Positions 43,544 through 53,520 of a stretch of DNA of 64,000 nucleotides are shown here, one piece after another. How positions within the stretch are numbered: the first letter of the stretch is position 1; every line of letters starts with the position of its first letter. Below the pieces are notes generated by a model. The model saw only the letters and a list, made by a program, of their open reading frames with translations, had not been told where the DNA came from and ran no database searches. A program made the translations under genes and the position numbers. The DNA comes from Prevotella sp. UBA6994 (lineage in GTDB: Bacteria; Bacteroidota; Bacteroidia; Bacteroidales; Bacteroidaceae), in assembly GCA_002449845.1 (NCBI GenBank), contig DJXW01000016.1, forward strand, positions 350,120 through 414,119, in the 5' to 3' direction.

Positions 43544-44119
43544 ATGAAAGAGTCTATACAAATAAATATAACTAAGATGACTGACAGGAAGCGAAAAGGT
43601 ATTGAGAAAGCAAGACATGGCTCTCGCCCACTCTGCGTATTGCTTTTCCTGCTTTCATTCTTCGTGTCTATGATTCTTCCTTCCTCATGCACGTCTATCG
43701 ACTGTCCGTTGAACAATCGCGTGTATGCTAAATTCAAATTGTCGGGAACCGTCACGACTATTTCAGATACATTGAACATATCCACCATCAAGGTGACTGG
43801 AGAAGACTCCGTACTTATCAACGATGATGTAGAAGTGGACAGTTTTATGCTTCCAATGAGTTATAGAGGTGCAGAAGATGTTTTCTATGTACGCATCAAG
43901 AGCAAAAGCGGAACATCTACCTTAGATACGCTCAAAGTGAAAAAACTCGACCATACACATTTCGAGTCGGTAGATTGCAAGCCCTCTTTCTTCCACACCA
44001 TCACTGGAGTGGAGAGCACACACCATCGGATAGACTCTGTAGTAATCAAATTAGAATACGTAACTTACGATGATTCGAAACCCCATTTTTACATCTATTT
44101 CAAGGATACTGGCAATTAG
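43544..44119 (+). CDS. DUF6452-type lipoprotein
   Basis: 191 residues from the ATG at 43544; an ATG at 43577 is also possible, and an upstream TTG frame overlaps the GT2 gene. A hydrophobic stretch then SSCTSIDCPLNNRVYAKF marks a lipobox and the DUF6452-like beginning. The mature part is beta-rich (LSGTVTTISDTLNIST). Envelope protein of unknown role, overlapping the next gene by 50 bases. Confidence 0.7.
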   Translation: MKESIQINITKMTDRKRKGIEKARHGSRPLCVLLFLLSFFVSMILPSSCTSIDCPLNNRVYAKFKLSGTVTTISDTLNISTIKVTGEDSVLINDDVEVDSFMLPMSYRGAEDVFYVRIKSKSGTSTLDTLKVKKLDHTHFESVDCKPSFFHTITGVESTHHRIDSVVIKLEYVTYDDSKPHFYIYFKDTGN

Positions 44120-44762
44120 CGTCTTCCTCCTTATATATATAGGTGCAGATGCTCAAACGAAAAAGAAGATCATGGCTGAAACGGAAGACAGTATTTCTCT
44201 TTTTCGCGGATTGTCTGTTTCTTTTGATGCGGTTGGATTGGCTCAATTGGCATTTGGTGATTATGGGCAATACGAAGCAGCTCTTCACGTCAACCTCAAG
44301 GATAAGTATTTCCCTGTGGTGGAATTGGGATGGGGCAAGGCTAATTCCTCTGACATTATCACCACGATTACATATAAGACCTCTGCACCTTACGGTAGGA
44401 TTGGCTGTGATTTCAACATCATGAAAAACAAGCACGATATTCACCGCTTATATGCAGGATTCAGATATGCTTTTACTTCGTATAAGTTTGACGTGTTTAG
44501 TTCTGGCTTAGAAGACCCCACTTGGAAAAACAAGGTGGAGTATGAGGCGATGGGCGTAAAGGCTAACTACCACTGGTTAGAACTGGTGGTAGGCGTAGAT
44601 GCAAAGATTTGGAAGTGTTTCAGATTGGGATGGAGCGCAAGATATAAACGAAGACTCTTTCACAACGATGGGGATATCGGCAACACTTGGTATGTGCCTG
44701 GCTATGGCAAACAAGGGAATATACGATTAGGAGGTACTTTCAACATCACCATAGAACTTTAA
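44070..44762 (+). CDS. DUF6048-type outer-membrane protein
   Basis: 230 residues, signal peptide ending IGADAQ. The rest is barrel-like with alternating residues (KYFPVVELGWGKAN, YGRIGCDFNIM, RLYAGFRYAFTSYKFDV, ending RLGGTFNITIEL). It usually accompanies the DUF6452 lipoprotein, as here, and the 50-base overlap supports joint production. Probably an outer-membrane pair. Confidence 0.75.
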   Translation: MIRNPIFTSISRILAISVFLLIYIGADAQTKKKIMAETEDSISLFRGLSVSFDAVGLAQLAFGDYGQYEAALHVNLKDKYFPVVELGWGKANSSDIITTITYKTSAPYGRIGCDFNIMKNKHDIHRLYAGFRYAFTSYKFDVFSSGLEDPTWKNKVEYEAMGVKANYHWLELVVGVDAKIWKCFRLGWSARYKRRLFHNDGDIGNTWYVPGYGKQGNIRLGGTFNITIEL

Positions 44763-44783
44763 CCTTAAAATAACCAATCTATC

Positions 44784-45800
44784 ATGAAAAAGAAATCCTT
44801 AACTTGGCAGTTGCCTTTCTTGATATTGTTAATCGTGGGAACGGTGCTGATTATCCGCCAGCAACGTAACACACCGTATCAAACCAACAAAGGGTTTATC
44901 TTCGGAACGGTGTTTACCATCACCTATCAGTACGAAAAGAATCTAAACGACGAGATTCTGGCGGTATTGAATGAGGTGGACAACTCGTTGTCGCCATTTA
45001 ACAAGAACTCCATCATTACCAAAATCAACGAAAACATACCTGTAACGCCTGACAAGATGTTTGTCGAAGTGTTTCAACTGGCTAAAAAAATATCCACAGA
45101 AACAAATGGAGCATTCGACATAACCGTGGCACCTATGGTCAATGTTTGGGGATTTGGGTTTAAGAACGGCACGTCTCCCACGAAAGAAGTGATAGATAGC
45201 ATCAAGGGTATCGTTGGGTTTGAGAAGGTGAATTACCAAGACGGGAAGGTGTTGAAGCAAGATCCACGCATCACACTCGATTGCAGTGCGATAGCTAAAG
45301 GATATGGTTGCGACATGGTGGCTCGGCTCTTCCGCCAGAAAGACATCAAGAACTTCATGATAGAGATAGGTGGTGAAGTGGTAACAAGTGGTATTAGCGA
45401 AAAAAGAATACCATGGAAAATTGGTGTTACCAAACCCACTGACGACTCGCTCAATACCAACCAGGAATTGCAAACAGTACTCAACATTACCGATATGGCA
45501 ATGGCTACGAGTGGTAACTACCGCAACTTCTATTATAAAAACGGAAAGAAATACGCGCATACCATCAATCCCAAGACTGGCTATCCCGTACAACATAACA
45601 TTTTGTCGGCTACTGTATTGGCTCCAAACTGTGCTACGGCTGATGCCTATGCCACATCGTTCATGGTGTTAGGTATGGAAAAGGCAAAGCAAATCCTTGA
45701 GAAACATCCTGAATTGATGGCATATTTCATCTATTCCGACCCAAAAGGGCGTAATGCCGTGTGGTATTCACCATCCATGAAAGGAAAAACCATTGAATAG
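44784..45800 (+). CDS. apbE: FAD:protein FMN transferase
   Basis: 338 residues with an N-terminal membrane anchor (LPFLILLIVGTVLII). ApbE motifs: FIFGTVFTITYQY, NGAFDITVAPMVNVWGFG, LDCSAIAKGYGCD, MIEIGGEVVTSG, and the Mg-binding YAHTINPKTGYPV and ATADAYATSFMVLG. It attaches FMN covalently to Thr of target proteins such as Na-NQR/RNF subunits at the periplasmic face. Follows the DUF6048 gene by 21 bases. Confidence 0.94.
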   Translation: MKKKSLTWQLPFLILLIVGTVLIIRQQRNTPYQTNKGFIFGTVFTITYQYEKNLNDEILAVLNEVDNSLSPFNKNSIITKINENIPVTPDKMFVEVFQLAKKISTETNGAFDITVAPMVNVWGFGFKNGTSPTKEVIDSIKGIVGFEKVNYQDGKVLKQDPRITLDCSAIAKGYGCDMVARLFRQKDIKNFMIEIGGEVVTSGISEKRIPWKIGVTKPTDDSLNTNQELQTVLNITDMAMATSGNYRNFYYKNGKKYAHTINPKTGYPVQHNILSATVLAPNCATADAYATSFMVLGMEKAKQILEKHPELMAYFIYSDPKGRNAVWYSPSMKGKTIE

Positions 45801-46467
45801 TTCGTTCACCATATTCGACAAGCTTCTTGAACTTCCCTTGTTTCAAGGCATGAGCAAGAACGACATCGCTACCATCGTGGGACAAAGAAAATTTGGGTTT
45901 CATAAGGTGGCTGAAGGGAAAATCGTGGTGAAAGACGGTGACCCTTGTCATTCTCTGCGATTCCTGCTCGACGGTGAACTATTCGTCACGACGGAGGCTG
46001 ATGACCACGGCTATCTGTTATCGGAAGAATTATATGCGCCTAATATCCTCCAACCAGAACACATCTTCGGATTGTCGCAACGATACTCACGCACTTTCAC
46101 TACAAAGACACAATGCAGCATCTTGTCGATTGAAAAGGGAGAAGTGGTAAAACTGTCTGAGGAATCGGAAATATTCAGAATCAATTTCCTCAACATCCTA
46201 TCCACCCAAAGCCAAAAGCAACAACGCAATCCTTGGCACATACAACCCAAGGAATTGGACAAGCGAATCTCACGGTTTATAGAAACACACTGCATCCGAC
46301 CGGTAGGTTATAAAACCCTCAAGATTAAGATGGAAAGACTTGCCCATGAAATGAACGACAGCAGATTGGATGTTTCAAGGGCATTGAACAGGATGGAACG
46401 GGAAAAGCTCATCGTTTTACATCGTGGAATGATTGAGATTCCTGCTTTCGAGCTATTAATTATGTAA
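45793..46467 (+). CDS. Crp/Fnr-family transcription regulator
   Basis: 224 residues. Cyclic-nucleotide-binding-like domain at 8-125 (LLELPLFQGMSKNDI, SLRFLLDGELFVTTEADD); C-terminal helix-turn-helix (KMERLAHEMNDSRLDVSRALNRMEREKLI). The start is TTG at 45793: the only upstream in-frame option, and the next ATG (45850) would cut into the binding domain. No cysteine cluster, so probably not an FNR oxygen sensor. Overlaps apbE by 8 bases. Confidence 0.85.
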   Translation: MNSSFTIFDKLLELPLFQGMSKNDIATIVGQRKFGFHKVAEGKIVVKDGDPCHSLRFLLDGELFVTTEADDHGYLLSEELYAPNILQPEHIFGLSQRYSRTFTTKTQCSILSIEKGEVVKLSEESEIFRINFLNILSTQSQKQQRNPWHIQPKELDKRISRFIETHCIRPVGYKTLKIKMERLAHEMNDSRLDVSRALNRMEREKLIVLHRGMIEIPAFELLIM

Positions 46468-46516
46468 GATTCGTTAAAAAAAAAGTATATCTTATCTCTT
46501 ATACAATTTATTTTGT

Positions 46517-46524
46517 TATTTTTG
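46517..46524 (+). promoter_or_regulatory. Promoter of the M3 peptidase gene
   Basis: TATTTTTG; because it lies inside the longest open frame it sets the start at 46552 rather than 46513. Confidence 0.6.
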
Positions 46525-46551
46525 CATATTAACATTGAAACATCAGTTAGT

Positions 46552-48633
46552 ATGAATGAAAATTGTCAAGAGAAAACAGAACGCATCAATCCTTTTTTTC
46601 AACAATATAACACACCGCACCACACCGTACCATTCAGCGATATCAAGATAGAAGACTATGAAGAAGCCTTTATGGAAGGTATTCGCAGAGACAATGAGAT
46701 TACGGCAAAAATTATCAATGACTCTGAAGAACCTACCTTTGACAACACGATTATCAGAGTGGATCGTGATAAAGGTGACGAGTATTATGAATTGTTGGAT
46801 AGGGTTTCCTCGGTATTTTTCAATATGCTGAGCGCAAACACTAACGATGAGATGGATGAACTGGCACAAAAGATGAGTCCGATACTCACTCAACACGCCA
46901 ATGACATCATGCTCAACGAAGACTTGTTCAAACGTATTAAAAATGTATATGAACATCACCGTGAGTTAAGCCCAGAGGAGCAAATGCTGCTTGATACAAA
47001 ATATGATGGATTCGTAAGAAGTGGCGCATTGCTCGACAAGGATGGGAAAGAGAAACTCCGCAAACTCACAGAAGAAGCCAGTTTGCTATCCTTGCAATTT
47101 TCACAAAACTTATTAAAGGAAAACAAGGCTTTCAAGTTGCATATCACCGATGAACAACAATTAGACGGCTTACCAGAGACTGCCCGACAAGCTGCGGCTA
47201 TGACGGCAAAGGAAGAGAACGTGGAAGGTTGGGTGTTTACGCTCGATGGACCGTCGCTCTCTCCGTTCATGACTTATTCTACGCAAAGAGACTTGCGCGA
47301 GAAGATGTACATGGCTCGTAACACCGTATGCACACACGACAATGAGGAAAACAACCTGAAAATCTGCCAAAGATTGGTTAATCTCAGACGTGAGGTTGCT
47401 CAATTGTTAGGTTACGACACCTTTGCCGACTATGTTCTCAAACATAGAATGGCTTCCAATATAGAGCATGTTTACAAACTTTTCAACGACTTGCTGGAGG
47501 CTTATACTCCTACTGCCAAAGAGGAAGTGAAGGAAGTTGAGGAAATGGCCAAGGAAGACTTGGGAGACCAAGAAATGATGCCTTGGGACTTCGGTTATTA
47601 CTCCCACAAGTTGCAAATGAAGAAATACAACCTTGACTCGGAAATGCTCAGACCGTATTTTCAACTTGACAAGGTGATAGACGGTGTCTTCGGATTGGCT
47701 AACAGGTTATATGGAATCACGTTCAAGGAGAATAAAGACATCCCCGTTTACCATCCCGACGTGAAAGCCTACGAGGTTTTTGATAAAGACGGCAGTTACC
47801 TGGCGGTGTTTTATGCCGACTTCCATCCTCGCAAGAGCAAGCAAGGCGGTGCTTGGATGACAGAGTACCAAGGACAATGGATAGACGAGAAAGGTGTGAA
47901 CGTGCGTCCTCACGTCAGTGTGGTCATGAACTTGACTAAACCCACTGAAGAGAAGCCAGCATTGCTGACATTGGGTGAGGTGGAAACATTCTTGCATGAG
48001 TTCGGCCATTCCTTGCATGGTATGTTTGCCAATACTCGATTTGAAAGTTTGAGCGGAACCAACGTATGGTGGGATTTCGTGGAGCTGCCTTCTCAGTTCA
48101 TGGAGAACTACTCTATCGAGAAAGAGTTTCTCCGTACTTTCGCCTTTCATTATCAAACGGGCGAACCTTTACCCGACGAACTGATTGAGCGCATCGTTCA
48201 TAGCAGAAATTTCATGGCAGCCTACTCGTGTCTCAGACAAGTGAGTTTTGGCTTGTTGGATATGGCTTACTACACCCAGAAAGAAGAGTTCAAGGAAGAC
48301 ATCATTCCTTTCGAGAAAAAGGCTTGGGAACGTGCCCAAATCAGGAAGCAACTGCCCAACACTTGTATGACGGTGCAGTTTTCACACATCATGTCTGGTG
48401 GATATGCAGCAGGTTATTACAGCTACAAATGGGCAGAAGTGTTAGATGCAGATGCTTTCAGCGTCTTTAAGAAAGAGGGTATCTTCAATCAGGAAACAGC
48501 AAGTAGATTCCGCGAAAACATATTATCCAAAGGTGGCACAGAACATCCCATGACATTGTATAAACGATTCAGGGGACAGGAACCAACCATTGACGCTTTG
48601 TTGGAAAGAAACGGCATCAAGCATAAACAATAA
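46552..48633 (+). CDS. dcp: M3-family zinc metallopeptidase (peptidyl-dipeptidase Dcp type)
   Basis: 693 residues from the ATG at 46552 (MNENCQEKTERI). Zinc motif in VETFLHEFGHSLHGMF (HExxH) with the third ligand Glu downstream in VELPSQFMENYSIEKEF. Length and GGAWMTEYQGQW fit the Dcp/oligopeptidase A branch. Cuts dipeptides from peptide C-termini. No signal peptide, so probably cytoplasmic or envelope-associated. The dCMP deaminase gene follows after 10 bases. Confidence 0.9.
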   Translation: MNENCQEKTERINPFFQQYNTPHHTVPFSDIKIEDYEEAFMEGIRRDNEITAKIINDSEEPTFDNTIIRVDRDKGDEYYELLDRVSSVFFNMLSANTNDEMDELAQKMSPILTQHANDIMLNEDLFKRIKNVYEHHRELSPEEQMLLDTKYDGFVRSGALLDKDGKEKLRKLTEEASLLSLQFSQNLLKENKAFKLHITDEQQLDGLPETARQAAAMTAKEENVEGWVFTLDGPSLSPFMTYSTQRDLREKMYMARNTVCTHDNEENNLKICQRLVNLRREVAQLLGYDTFADYVLKHRMASNIEHVYKLFNDLLEAYTPTAKEEVKEVEEMAKEDLGDQEMMPWDFGYYSHKLQMKKYNLDSEMLRPYFQLDKVIDGVFGLANRLYGITFKENKDIPVYHPDVKAYEVFDKDGSYLAVFYADFHPRKSKQGGAWMTEYQGQWIDEKGVNVRPHVSVVMNLTKPTEEKPALLTLGEVETFLHEFGHSLHGMFANTRFESLSGTNVWWDFVELPSQFMENYSIEKEFLRTFAFHYQTGEPLPDELIERIVHSRNFMAAYSCLRQVSFGLLDMAYYTQKEEFKEDIIPFEKKAWERAQIRKQLPNTCMTVQFSHIMSGGYAAGYYSYKWAEVLDADAFSVFKKEGIFNQETASRFRENILSKGGTEHPMTLYKRFRGQEPTIDALLERNGIKHKQ

Positions 48634-48643
48634 CGATAGCAAC

Positions 48644-49081
48644 ATGAGCGACAAACAATACAAACTCGACAAGAGATACTTGCGCATGGCAAGAATATGG
48701 GCTGAGAACAGCTATTGCAAGCGCAGACAGGTGGGAGCCCTCGTTGTGAAGGAAAAAATGATTATCAGTGATGGCTACAACGGTACACCGAGTGGCTTTG
48801 AAAACGTGTGTGAGGATGACAACAACGTGACCAAGCCATATGTATTACACGCTGAGGCAAATGCCATTACCAAATTGGCAAGAAGCAGCAACAACAGCGA
48901 CGGTTCTACCTTATACGTTACGGCTTCGCCTTGTATTGAATGTGCCAAACTGATTATCCAATCAGGAATCAAAAGAGTTGTGTATGGTGAGAAATACCGA
49001 CTAGAAGATGGTATCGAACTATTGAAAAGAGCAAATATAGAAGTAATATATATAAACCCCGATTTGAATGAATCAGAATAA
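48644..49081 (+). CDS. dCMP deaminase family protein
   Basis: 145 residues from the ATG at 48644. Zinc-dependent deaminase motifs: LHAEANAITK (HAE, catalytic Glu) and TASPCIECAKLI (PCxxC). N-terminal KRRQVGALVVKEKMIISDGYNGTP is typical of dCMP/ComE-like deaminases. It converts dCMP to dUMP for thymidylate synthesis. The stop overlaps the following protease gene by 14 bases. Confidence 0.92.
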   Translation: MSDKQYKLDKRYLRMARIWAENSYCKRRQVGALVVKEKMIISDGYNGTPSGFENVCEDDNNVTKPYVLHAEANAITKLARSSNNSDGSTLYVTASPCIECAKLIIQSGIKRVVYGEKYRLEDGIELLKRANIEVIYINPDLNESE

Positions 49082-50795
49082 AACAAATAGATTTATGCCC
49101 ATGCTCTTGGCACTTTGTGTTGTCATAGGCATCTTGATTGGTACGTTCTATGCCAATCACTTTTCTGGTAATCGTTTGAATATCATTAATTCAGGCAGCA
49201 ACCGCCTGAATAACTTACTGCATATCATTGACGACCAATATGTTGACAATGTCAATATCGACTCGTTGGTAGAGAAAGCCATCCCACAGATTCTCTCTGA
49301 ACTTGACCCCCACTCCGTTTACGTGAGTGCCAAAGACGTTGAGGCAATTAACGATGACTTGAAAGGCTCTTTCTCGGGTGTGGGTATAGAATTTACCATT
49401 CGTGAAGATACCATCCACATCCAAAACGTCATCAAGAATGGTCCTGCAGAACGGGCGGGATTGTTAGCCGGAGACAAGATTGTGATGGTTGACGACCAAC
49501 CTTTCGTGGGTAAGATTGTTACCAACCAAGAGGCTCAACATAGGCTGAAAGGTCCCAAAGACACGAAGGTGAAGATTGGGGTTATCAGATATGGACAAAA
49601 AGAGGTACAAAGCTTCACCGTGACACGTGGGGAGATTCCTCAAAAGAGTATTGCTGCCACATACATGATTGATGACAACACGGGATATATACGCATCAAG
49701 AATTTTGGTGAGACCACTTATCCCGAACTTCTCATTTCTTTGGCTGAATTATCTCAAGAGGGATTCACGAACCTCGTGATTGACCTGAGAGACAACACTG
49801 GTGGATACCTGCAATCTGCTGTGCAAATGGCTAATGAGTTTCTGCCTAAGAATAAGTTGATTGTCTATACCGAAGGAAGAAAATCTCCAAGACAGCCATA
49901 CAAGAGCGACGGTCATGGCAGTTATCAGAAAATTCCACTTATCGTGTTAATCAACGAGGGTTCTGCTTCTGCATCAGAAATCTTTGCCGGAGCCATGCAA
50001 GATAATGACAGGGCTACCATCATCGGACGCCGCTCGTTTGGCAAAGGACTTGTTCAACAGCAAATAGGATTTACGGATGGCTCGCTGATTCGACTCACCA
50101 TCGCACGCTATTACACGCCTTCCGGCAGATGTATTCAAAAGCCATATACGGCTGGTGATGAAGCGGGATATGAGCAAGACCTGATTGCACGTTATGAACA
50201 TGGTGAATTTTTCTCGCAAGATAGTATCAAGCACACGGGACCAACCTATCACACGAGTATAGGTAGGGAGGTGTATGGAGGCGGTGGTATTACTCCTGAC
50301 ATATTCGTTCCGGAGGATACTGTCAACATGACTTCATACTTTAAACAAGCAAGCATGAGTGGACTCATCCTACAATTTGCTTATACTTATACGGATAACA
50401 ATCGCCAGAAGTTGAGCAACTATACGGAGATGAAGCAACTTTCTGATTATCTTCGTAAGCAAGACACGGTGGAGAAGTTTGCCGTTTATGCTGACAAGCA
50501 TGGATTAAAACGTCGAAACCTGATGATTCAGAAGTCACATTTGTTGCTGGAACGTTACATCAATAGCAGAATCATATACAACATCCTGGACGAAGAGGCT
50601 TGGAACAAATACGTCAACCAGTTTGACCATGTTTTGGAAGAGGCTCTCAAGGTATTTAAGAACAATGCTTCTTTCCCCACATTGCCCACAGATAACGCTC
50701 ATACAAAGAAAGGCAAGAAAGTGGCTTCGTTAGACAACACCTATTATAAAATGTCTATACGAAATGCCAATAACATAACGGCTAATAAAGCCTGA
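49068..50795 (+). CDS. C-terminal processing protease (S41, PDZ)
   Basis: 575 residues. An N-terminal membrane anchor or signal (MPMLLALCVVIGILIG) precedes the PDZ domain (FSGVGIEFTIREDTIHIQNV). S41 catalytic core: IDLRDNTGGYLQSAVQMA, catalytic Ser in GSASASEIFAGAMQDN and Lys in SFGKGLVQQQ. It is a Tsp/CtpA-type protease that trims or degrades envelope proteins. The 3' end overlaps the DUF721 gene on the other strand by 14 bases. Confidence 0.94.
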   Translation: MNQNKTNRFMPMLLALCVVIGILIGTFYANHFSGNRLNIINSGSNRLNNLLHIIDDQYVDNVNIDSLVEKAIPQILSELDPHSVYVSAKDVEAINDDLKGSFSGVGIEFTIREDTIHIQNVIKNGPAERAGLLAGDKIVMVDDQPFVGKIVTNQEAQHRLKGPKDTKVKIGVIRYGQKEVQSFTVTRGEIPQKSIAATYMIDDNTGYIRIKNFGETTYPELLISLAELSQEGFTNLVIDLRDNTGGYLQSAVQMANEFLPKNKLIVYTEGRKSPRQPYKSDGHGSYQKIPLIVLINEGSASASEIFAGAMQDNDRATIIGRRSFGKGLVQQQIGFTDGSLIRLTIARYYTPSGRCIQKPYTAGDEAGYEQDLIARYEHGEFFSQDSIKHTGPTYHTSIGREVYGGGGITPDIFVPEDTVNMTSYFKQASMSGLILQFAYTYTDNNRQKLSNYTEMKQLSDYLRKQDTVEKFAVYADKHGLKRRNLMIQKSHLLLERYINSRIIYNILDEEAWNKYVNQFDHVLEEALKVFKNNASFPTLPTDNAHTKKGKKVASLDNTYYKMSIRNANNITANKA

Positions 50796-51072
50796 CATCA
50801 ATAATCACCAATGCACCAACCGACTCATTCAGGCGTTTGACCAATTGATGGCGCATCATGGTTAAATCCTGTCTGAGAGCGGGATTGGTGATTTTCACAA
50901 ATAGGGTCTGGTTCTTGATGAATTTCTCTTCAGTATATTTGGCTACAATGTTTCCCGTTACCGTCTCCCATTGGTCTATGAGTCGCTTTTGCTGAAGTGG
51001 AGTCTCCAACCCTTGCTCACGCAACACCAAGTTTAAGATGTCGTCGATTTGTTGTACTTGTCGCTTAAACAT
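50782..51072 (-). CDS. DUF721 (DciA-like) protein
   Basis: 96 residues. DUF721 core: IDDILNLVLREQGLETPL, IDQWETVTGNIVAKYTE and VKITNPALRQDLTMM. DciA relatives load the replicative helicase; position directly after recF is the usual context. Overlaps recF by 8 bases and ctpA-like by 14. Confidence 0.85.
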   Translation of the reverse strand: MFKRQVQQIDDILNLVLREQGLETPLQQKRLIDQWETVTGNIVAKYTEEKFIKNQTLFVKITNPALRQDLTMMRHQLVKRLNESVGALVIIDVRLY

Positions 51073-52183
51073 GGGCTTCCTCCTTTTTCTCTATAATATT
51101 GCCTTCTGATACCGTAAACAACTTATAATCAAACGCACTTCTGTGAAGGATTTTATCCAAATGGTCACGATTGGTATCGGTAATGAATATCTGACCGTAA
51201 TGATCGCCTGACACAAGGTGGACTATCTGCTCTACTCGATGGGCATCCAACTTGTCAAATATATCATCTAACAACAACAATGGCGTGTTCTTGGACGTGG
51301 TACGTTTCAAGAAATCAAATTGAGCAAGTTTCAATGCCAACACAAACGTCTTCATCTGTCCTTGGCTTCCCTCTCGTTTCATCTGATAGCCATCCAACAA
51401 CATTTCCAAGTCGTCACGGTGTATTCCATGCAACGAATAACCAATTGCCCTATCCTTGAATCGGTCGCGTTGAATGACTTCCAATAAAGGACCTCGTTGA
51501 CAATGAGAGACATAATTCAACGAAACAACTTCCTTTTGTTCGGATATTTGTTGGTAAATATGTTGGAATATAGGTATCAATTCCTGCACAAATGACGCTC
51601 GCTTTTTAAAAATGATTTCTCCATTGGCAGCCATCTCGTTTTCCCATATTTCCATCAAGGTCAAGTCGGGTTCATTCTCCATTTTCAACAAAGCGTTTCG
51701 CTGTTGCAGAGCCTTGTTATAATTAGACAATGCCTCCATATATGCCACATCGTATTGAGAGATGACCATATCCATCAATCGTCTTCTCTCCTCACTCCCT
51801 CCTTCTATGAGAGAGGTGTCAGAAGGCGACACAAACACCAACGGAATGAAACCGATATGCTGGGATAGTTTCTTATACTCTTTCTTGTTCCTTTTAAAAT
51901 GTTTTTTCGAGCCACGTTTCATCCCACAATAGATACACTCCGGCTCACCATTGTCGGTCTCATAGAGTCCTTCTACCATGTAAAAATCCTGATCATGGGA
52001 AATGAGCTGAGAATCTATGGAGTTGTAAAAGCTACGACAAAACGACAAATAATATACCGCGTCGAGAAAATTTGTCTTTCCCGCCCCATTATGACCAATC
52101 AAACAATTCAGCTTAGGCGACAAATCCAAATTAGCCGACTGAATGTTCTTGAAATGTAAGATGGATATATTCTTTAGAAACAT
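51065..52183 (-). CDS. recF: DNA replication and repair protein RecF
   Basis: 372 residues from the ATG at 52183 (MFLKNISILHFKNIQ), right after a promoter. Walker A GHNGAGKTNFLD, ABC signature-like EGSQGQMKTFVLALKLAQ and Walker B PLLLLDDIFDKLD. SMC-like ATPase that loads RecA at gapped DNA. Followed by the DciA-like gene. Confidence 0.96.
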   Translation of the reverse strand: MFLKNISILHFKNIQSANLDLSPKLNCLIGHNGAGKTNFLDAVYYLSFCRSFYNSIDSQLISHDQDFYMVEGLYETDNGEPECIYCGMKRGSKKHFKRNKKEYKKLSQHIGFIPLVFVSPSDTSLIEGGSEERRRLMDMVISQYDVAYMEALSNYNKALQQRNALLKMENEPDLTLMEIWENEMAANGEIIFKKRASFVQELIPIFQHIYQQISEQKEVVSLNYVSHCQRGPLLEVIQRDRFKDRAIGYSLHGIHRDDLEMLLDGYQMKREGSQGQMKTFVLALKLAQFDFLKRTTSKNTPLLLLDDIFDKLDAHRVEQIVHLVSGDHYGQIFITDTNRDHLDKILHRSAFDYKLFTVSEGNIIEKKEEAHV

Positions 52184-52192
52184 ATTTTTGTG

Positions 52193-52200
52193 CAAAGTTA
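52193..52200 (-). promoter_or_regulatory. Promoter of recF-DUF721
   Basis: Reverse strand TAACTTTG, 10 bases upstream of the recF start at 52183; back-to-back with the promoter at 52264-52271. It supports 52183 over any longer frame. Confidence 0.6.
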
Positions 52201-52263
52201 GAAGTTTTATCGTCAGAAACAAAAAAAGTAGCGAATAAATTTCAATATGTGCAAGATTTTCTG

Positions 52264-52271
52264 TAATTTTG
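52264..52271 (+). promoter_or_regulatory. Promoter of the TPR-protein/ribH operon
   Basis: TAATTTTG, 50 bases upstream of the 52321 start. Confidence 0.55.
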
Positions 52272-52320
52272 CCACGCTTTTTGCAATAATAATACGACAA
52301 CAAATAAATCATAACAAATA

Positions 52321-53025
52321 ATGGCTAATAAAAAACAACAGGGAGTTATTGACGTTAACGAAACTCTCAACAAATCAGAGGCCTTCTTCGACAAATACAA
52401 GAAGACCATTATCATTGCAATTATCGCTTTATTTGCAATTATCGCATGTGTATTCCTTTACCAAGCTTATGTTTCTGGTCCCCGCGAAGACAAGGCAAGT
52501 ACAGCTTTAGGACGAGGACAAGAATATTTCATGGCAGAACAATTTGACAAAGCTCTTAATGGAGACGGTGCAGGATATACGGGATTCTTAAAAATCATCA
52601 GCGACTACGGAAGCACTGACGCTGGTAACCTCGCAAACCTCTATGCAGGATTGTGCTACGCAAACCTCGAAAAATGGAATGAGGCAGTGAAGTACCTTGA
52701 CGCATATTCTCCATCTAACGACGCAATGATCAGTCCTGCTGCCATCGCTGCATTGGGTAACGCTTACGCTCACGTAAACCAACTCGACAAGGCTATCAGT
52801 GCATTGGAAGAAGCTGCTGACAAAGCCGACAAACAAGGTAAGGATGGTATCAACAACAGCTTGTCTCCTACTTTCCGCTTGCAAGCAGCCATGCTCCTTG
52901 AGTCTCAAGGCAAGAAAGACGAGGCTTTGAAGAAATACGAGGATATCAAGAAAAAGTACACCACCTCACCTCTCGTGCAGAGCCAAGAGATTGATAAGTA
53001 CATCCAAAGATTGTCAACGAAATAA
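52321..53025 (+). CDS. Membrane-anchored TPR protein (YfgM/CpoB-like)
   Basis: 234 residues. Short cytoplasmic N-terminus, one membrane helix (TIIIAIIALFAIIACVFLYQ, about 30-49), then TPR units (GNLANLYAGLCYANLEKWNEA and AALGNAYAHVNQLDKAISAL). Likely a periplasmic chaperone-type solenoid. Its TAA stop overlaps the ribH start by one base (TAATG), so the two are co-translated. Confidence 0.85.
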   Translation: MANKKQQGVIDVNETLNKSEAFFDKYKKTIIIAIIALFAIIACVFLYQAYVSGPREDKASTALGRGQEYFMAEQFDKALNGDGAGYTGFLKIISDYGSTDAGNLANLYAGLCYANLEKWNEAVKYLDAYSPSNDAMISPAAIAALGNAYAHVNQLDKAISALEEAADKADKQGKDGINNSLSPTFRLQAAMLLESQGKKDEALKKYEDIKKKYTTSPLVQSQEIDKYIQRLSTK

Positions 53026-53501
53026 TGGCAACCGCATTACACAACCTCTCGGAATACGACTTGTCTAAAGTGCCCGATGCCAGTAACATGTGCTTTGGCA
53101 TTGTGGTTTCCGAATGGAATCCTGAAATCACAGGGGCTCTGCTCAATGGTGCTGTAAGCACACTTGAAAAGCATGGTGCCATACCAGAGAACATCCATGT
53201 AAAGACCGTTCCTGGTAGTTTCGAACTGATCTACGGTGCTCATCAGATGTGTCTGAACGACGGATACGATGCAGTGATTATCCTCGGTAGCGTCATTCGT
53301 GGTGAAACACCTCACTTCGATTATATCTGTCAAGGTGTAACAGAAGGAATCGCCAGGTTAAATGCCACCTGCAATGTTCCTGTGGTATTCGGCTTACTTA
53401 CCACCGACGATTTCCAACAAGCCAAGGATCGTTCGGGAGGCAAATACGGCAACAAAGGCGATGAATGTGCGGTAGTAGCTATCAAAATGGCAAAATTCTA
53501 A
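53025..53501 (+). CDS. ribH: 6,7-dimethyl-8-ribityllumazine synthase
   Basis: 158 residues. FGIVVSEWNPEITGALLNGA, VKTVPGSFELIYGA, GSVIRGETPHFDYICQG and VPVVFGLLTTDDFQQAKDRSG are the RibH landmarks, including the catalytic-loop His. Penultimate step of riboflavin synthesis. Terminator at 53521-53568. Confidence 0.96.
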   Translation: MATALHNLSEYDLSKVPDASNMCFGIVVSEWNPEITGALLNGAVSTLEKHGAIPENIHVKTVPGSFELIYGAHQMCLNDGYDAVIILGSVIRGETPHFDYICQGVTEGIARLNATCNVPVVFGLLTTDDFQQAKDRSGGKYGNKGDECAVVAIKMAKF

Positions 53502-53520
53502 AAAACAAGAAAATCATATC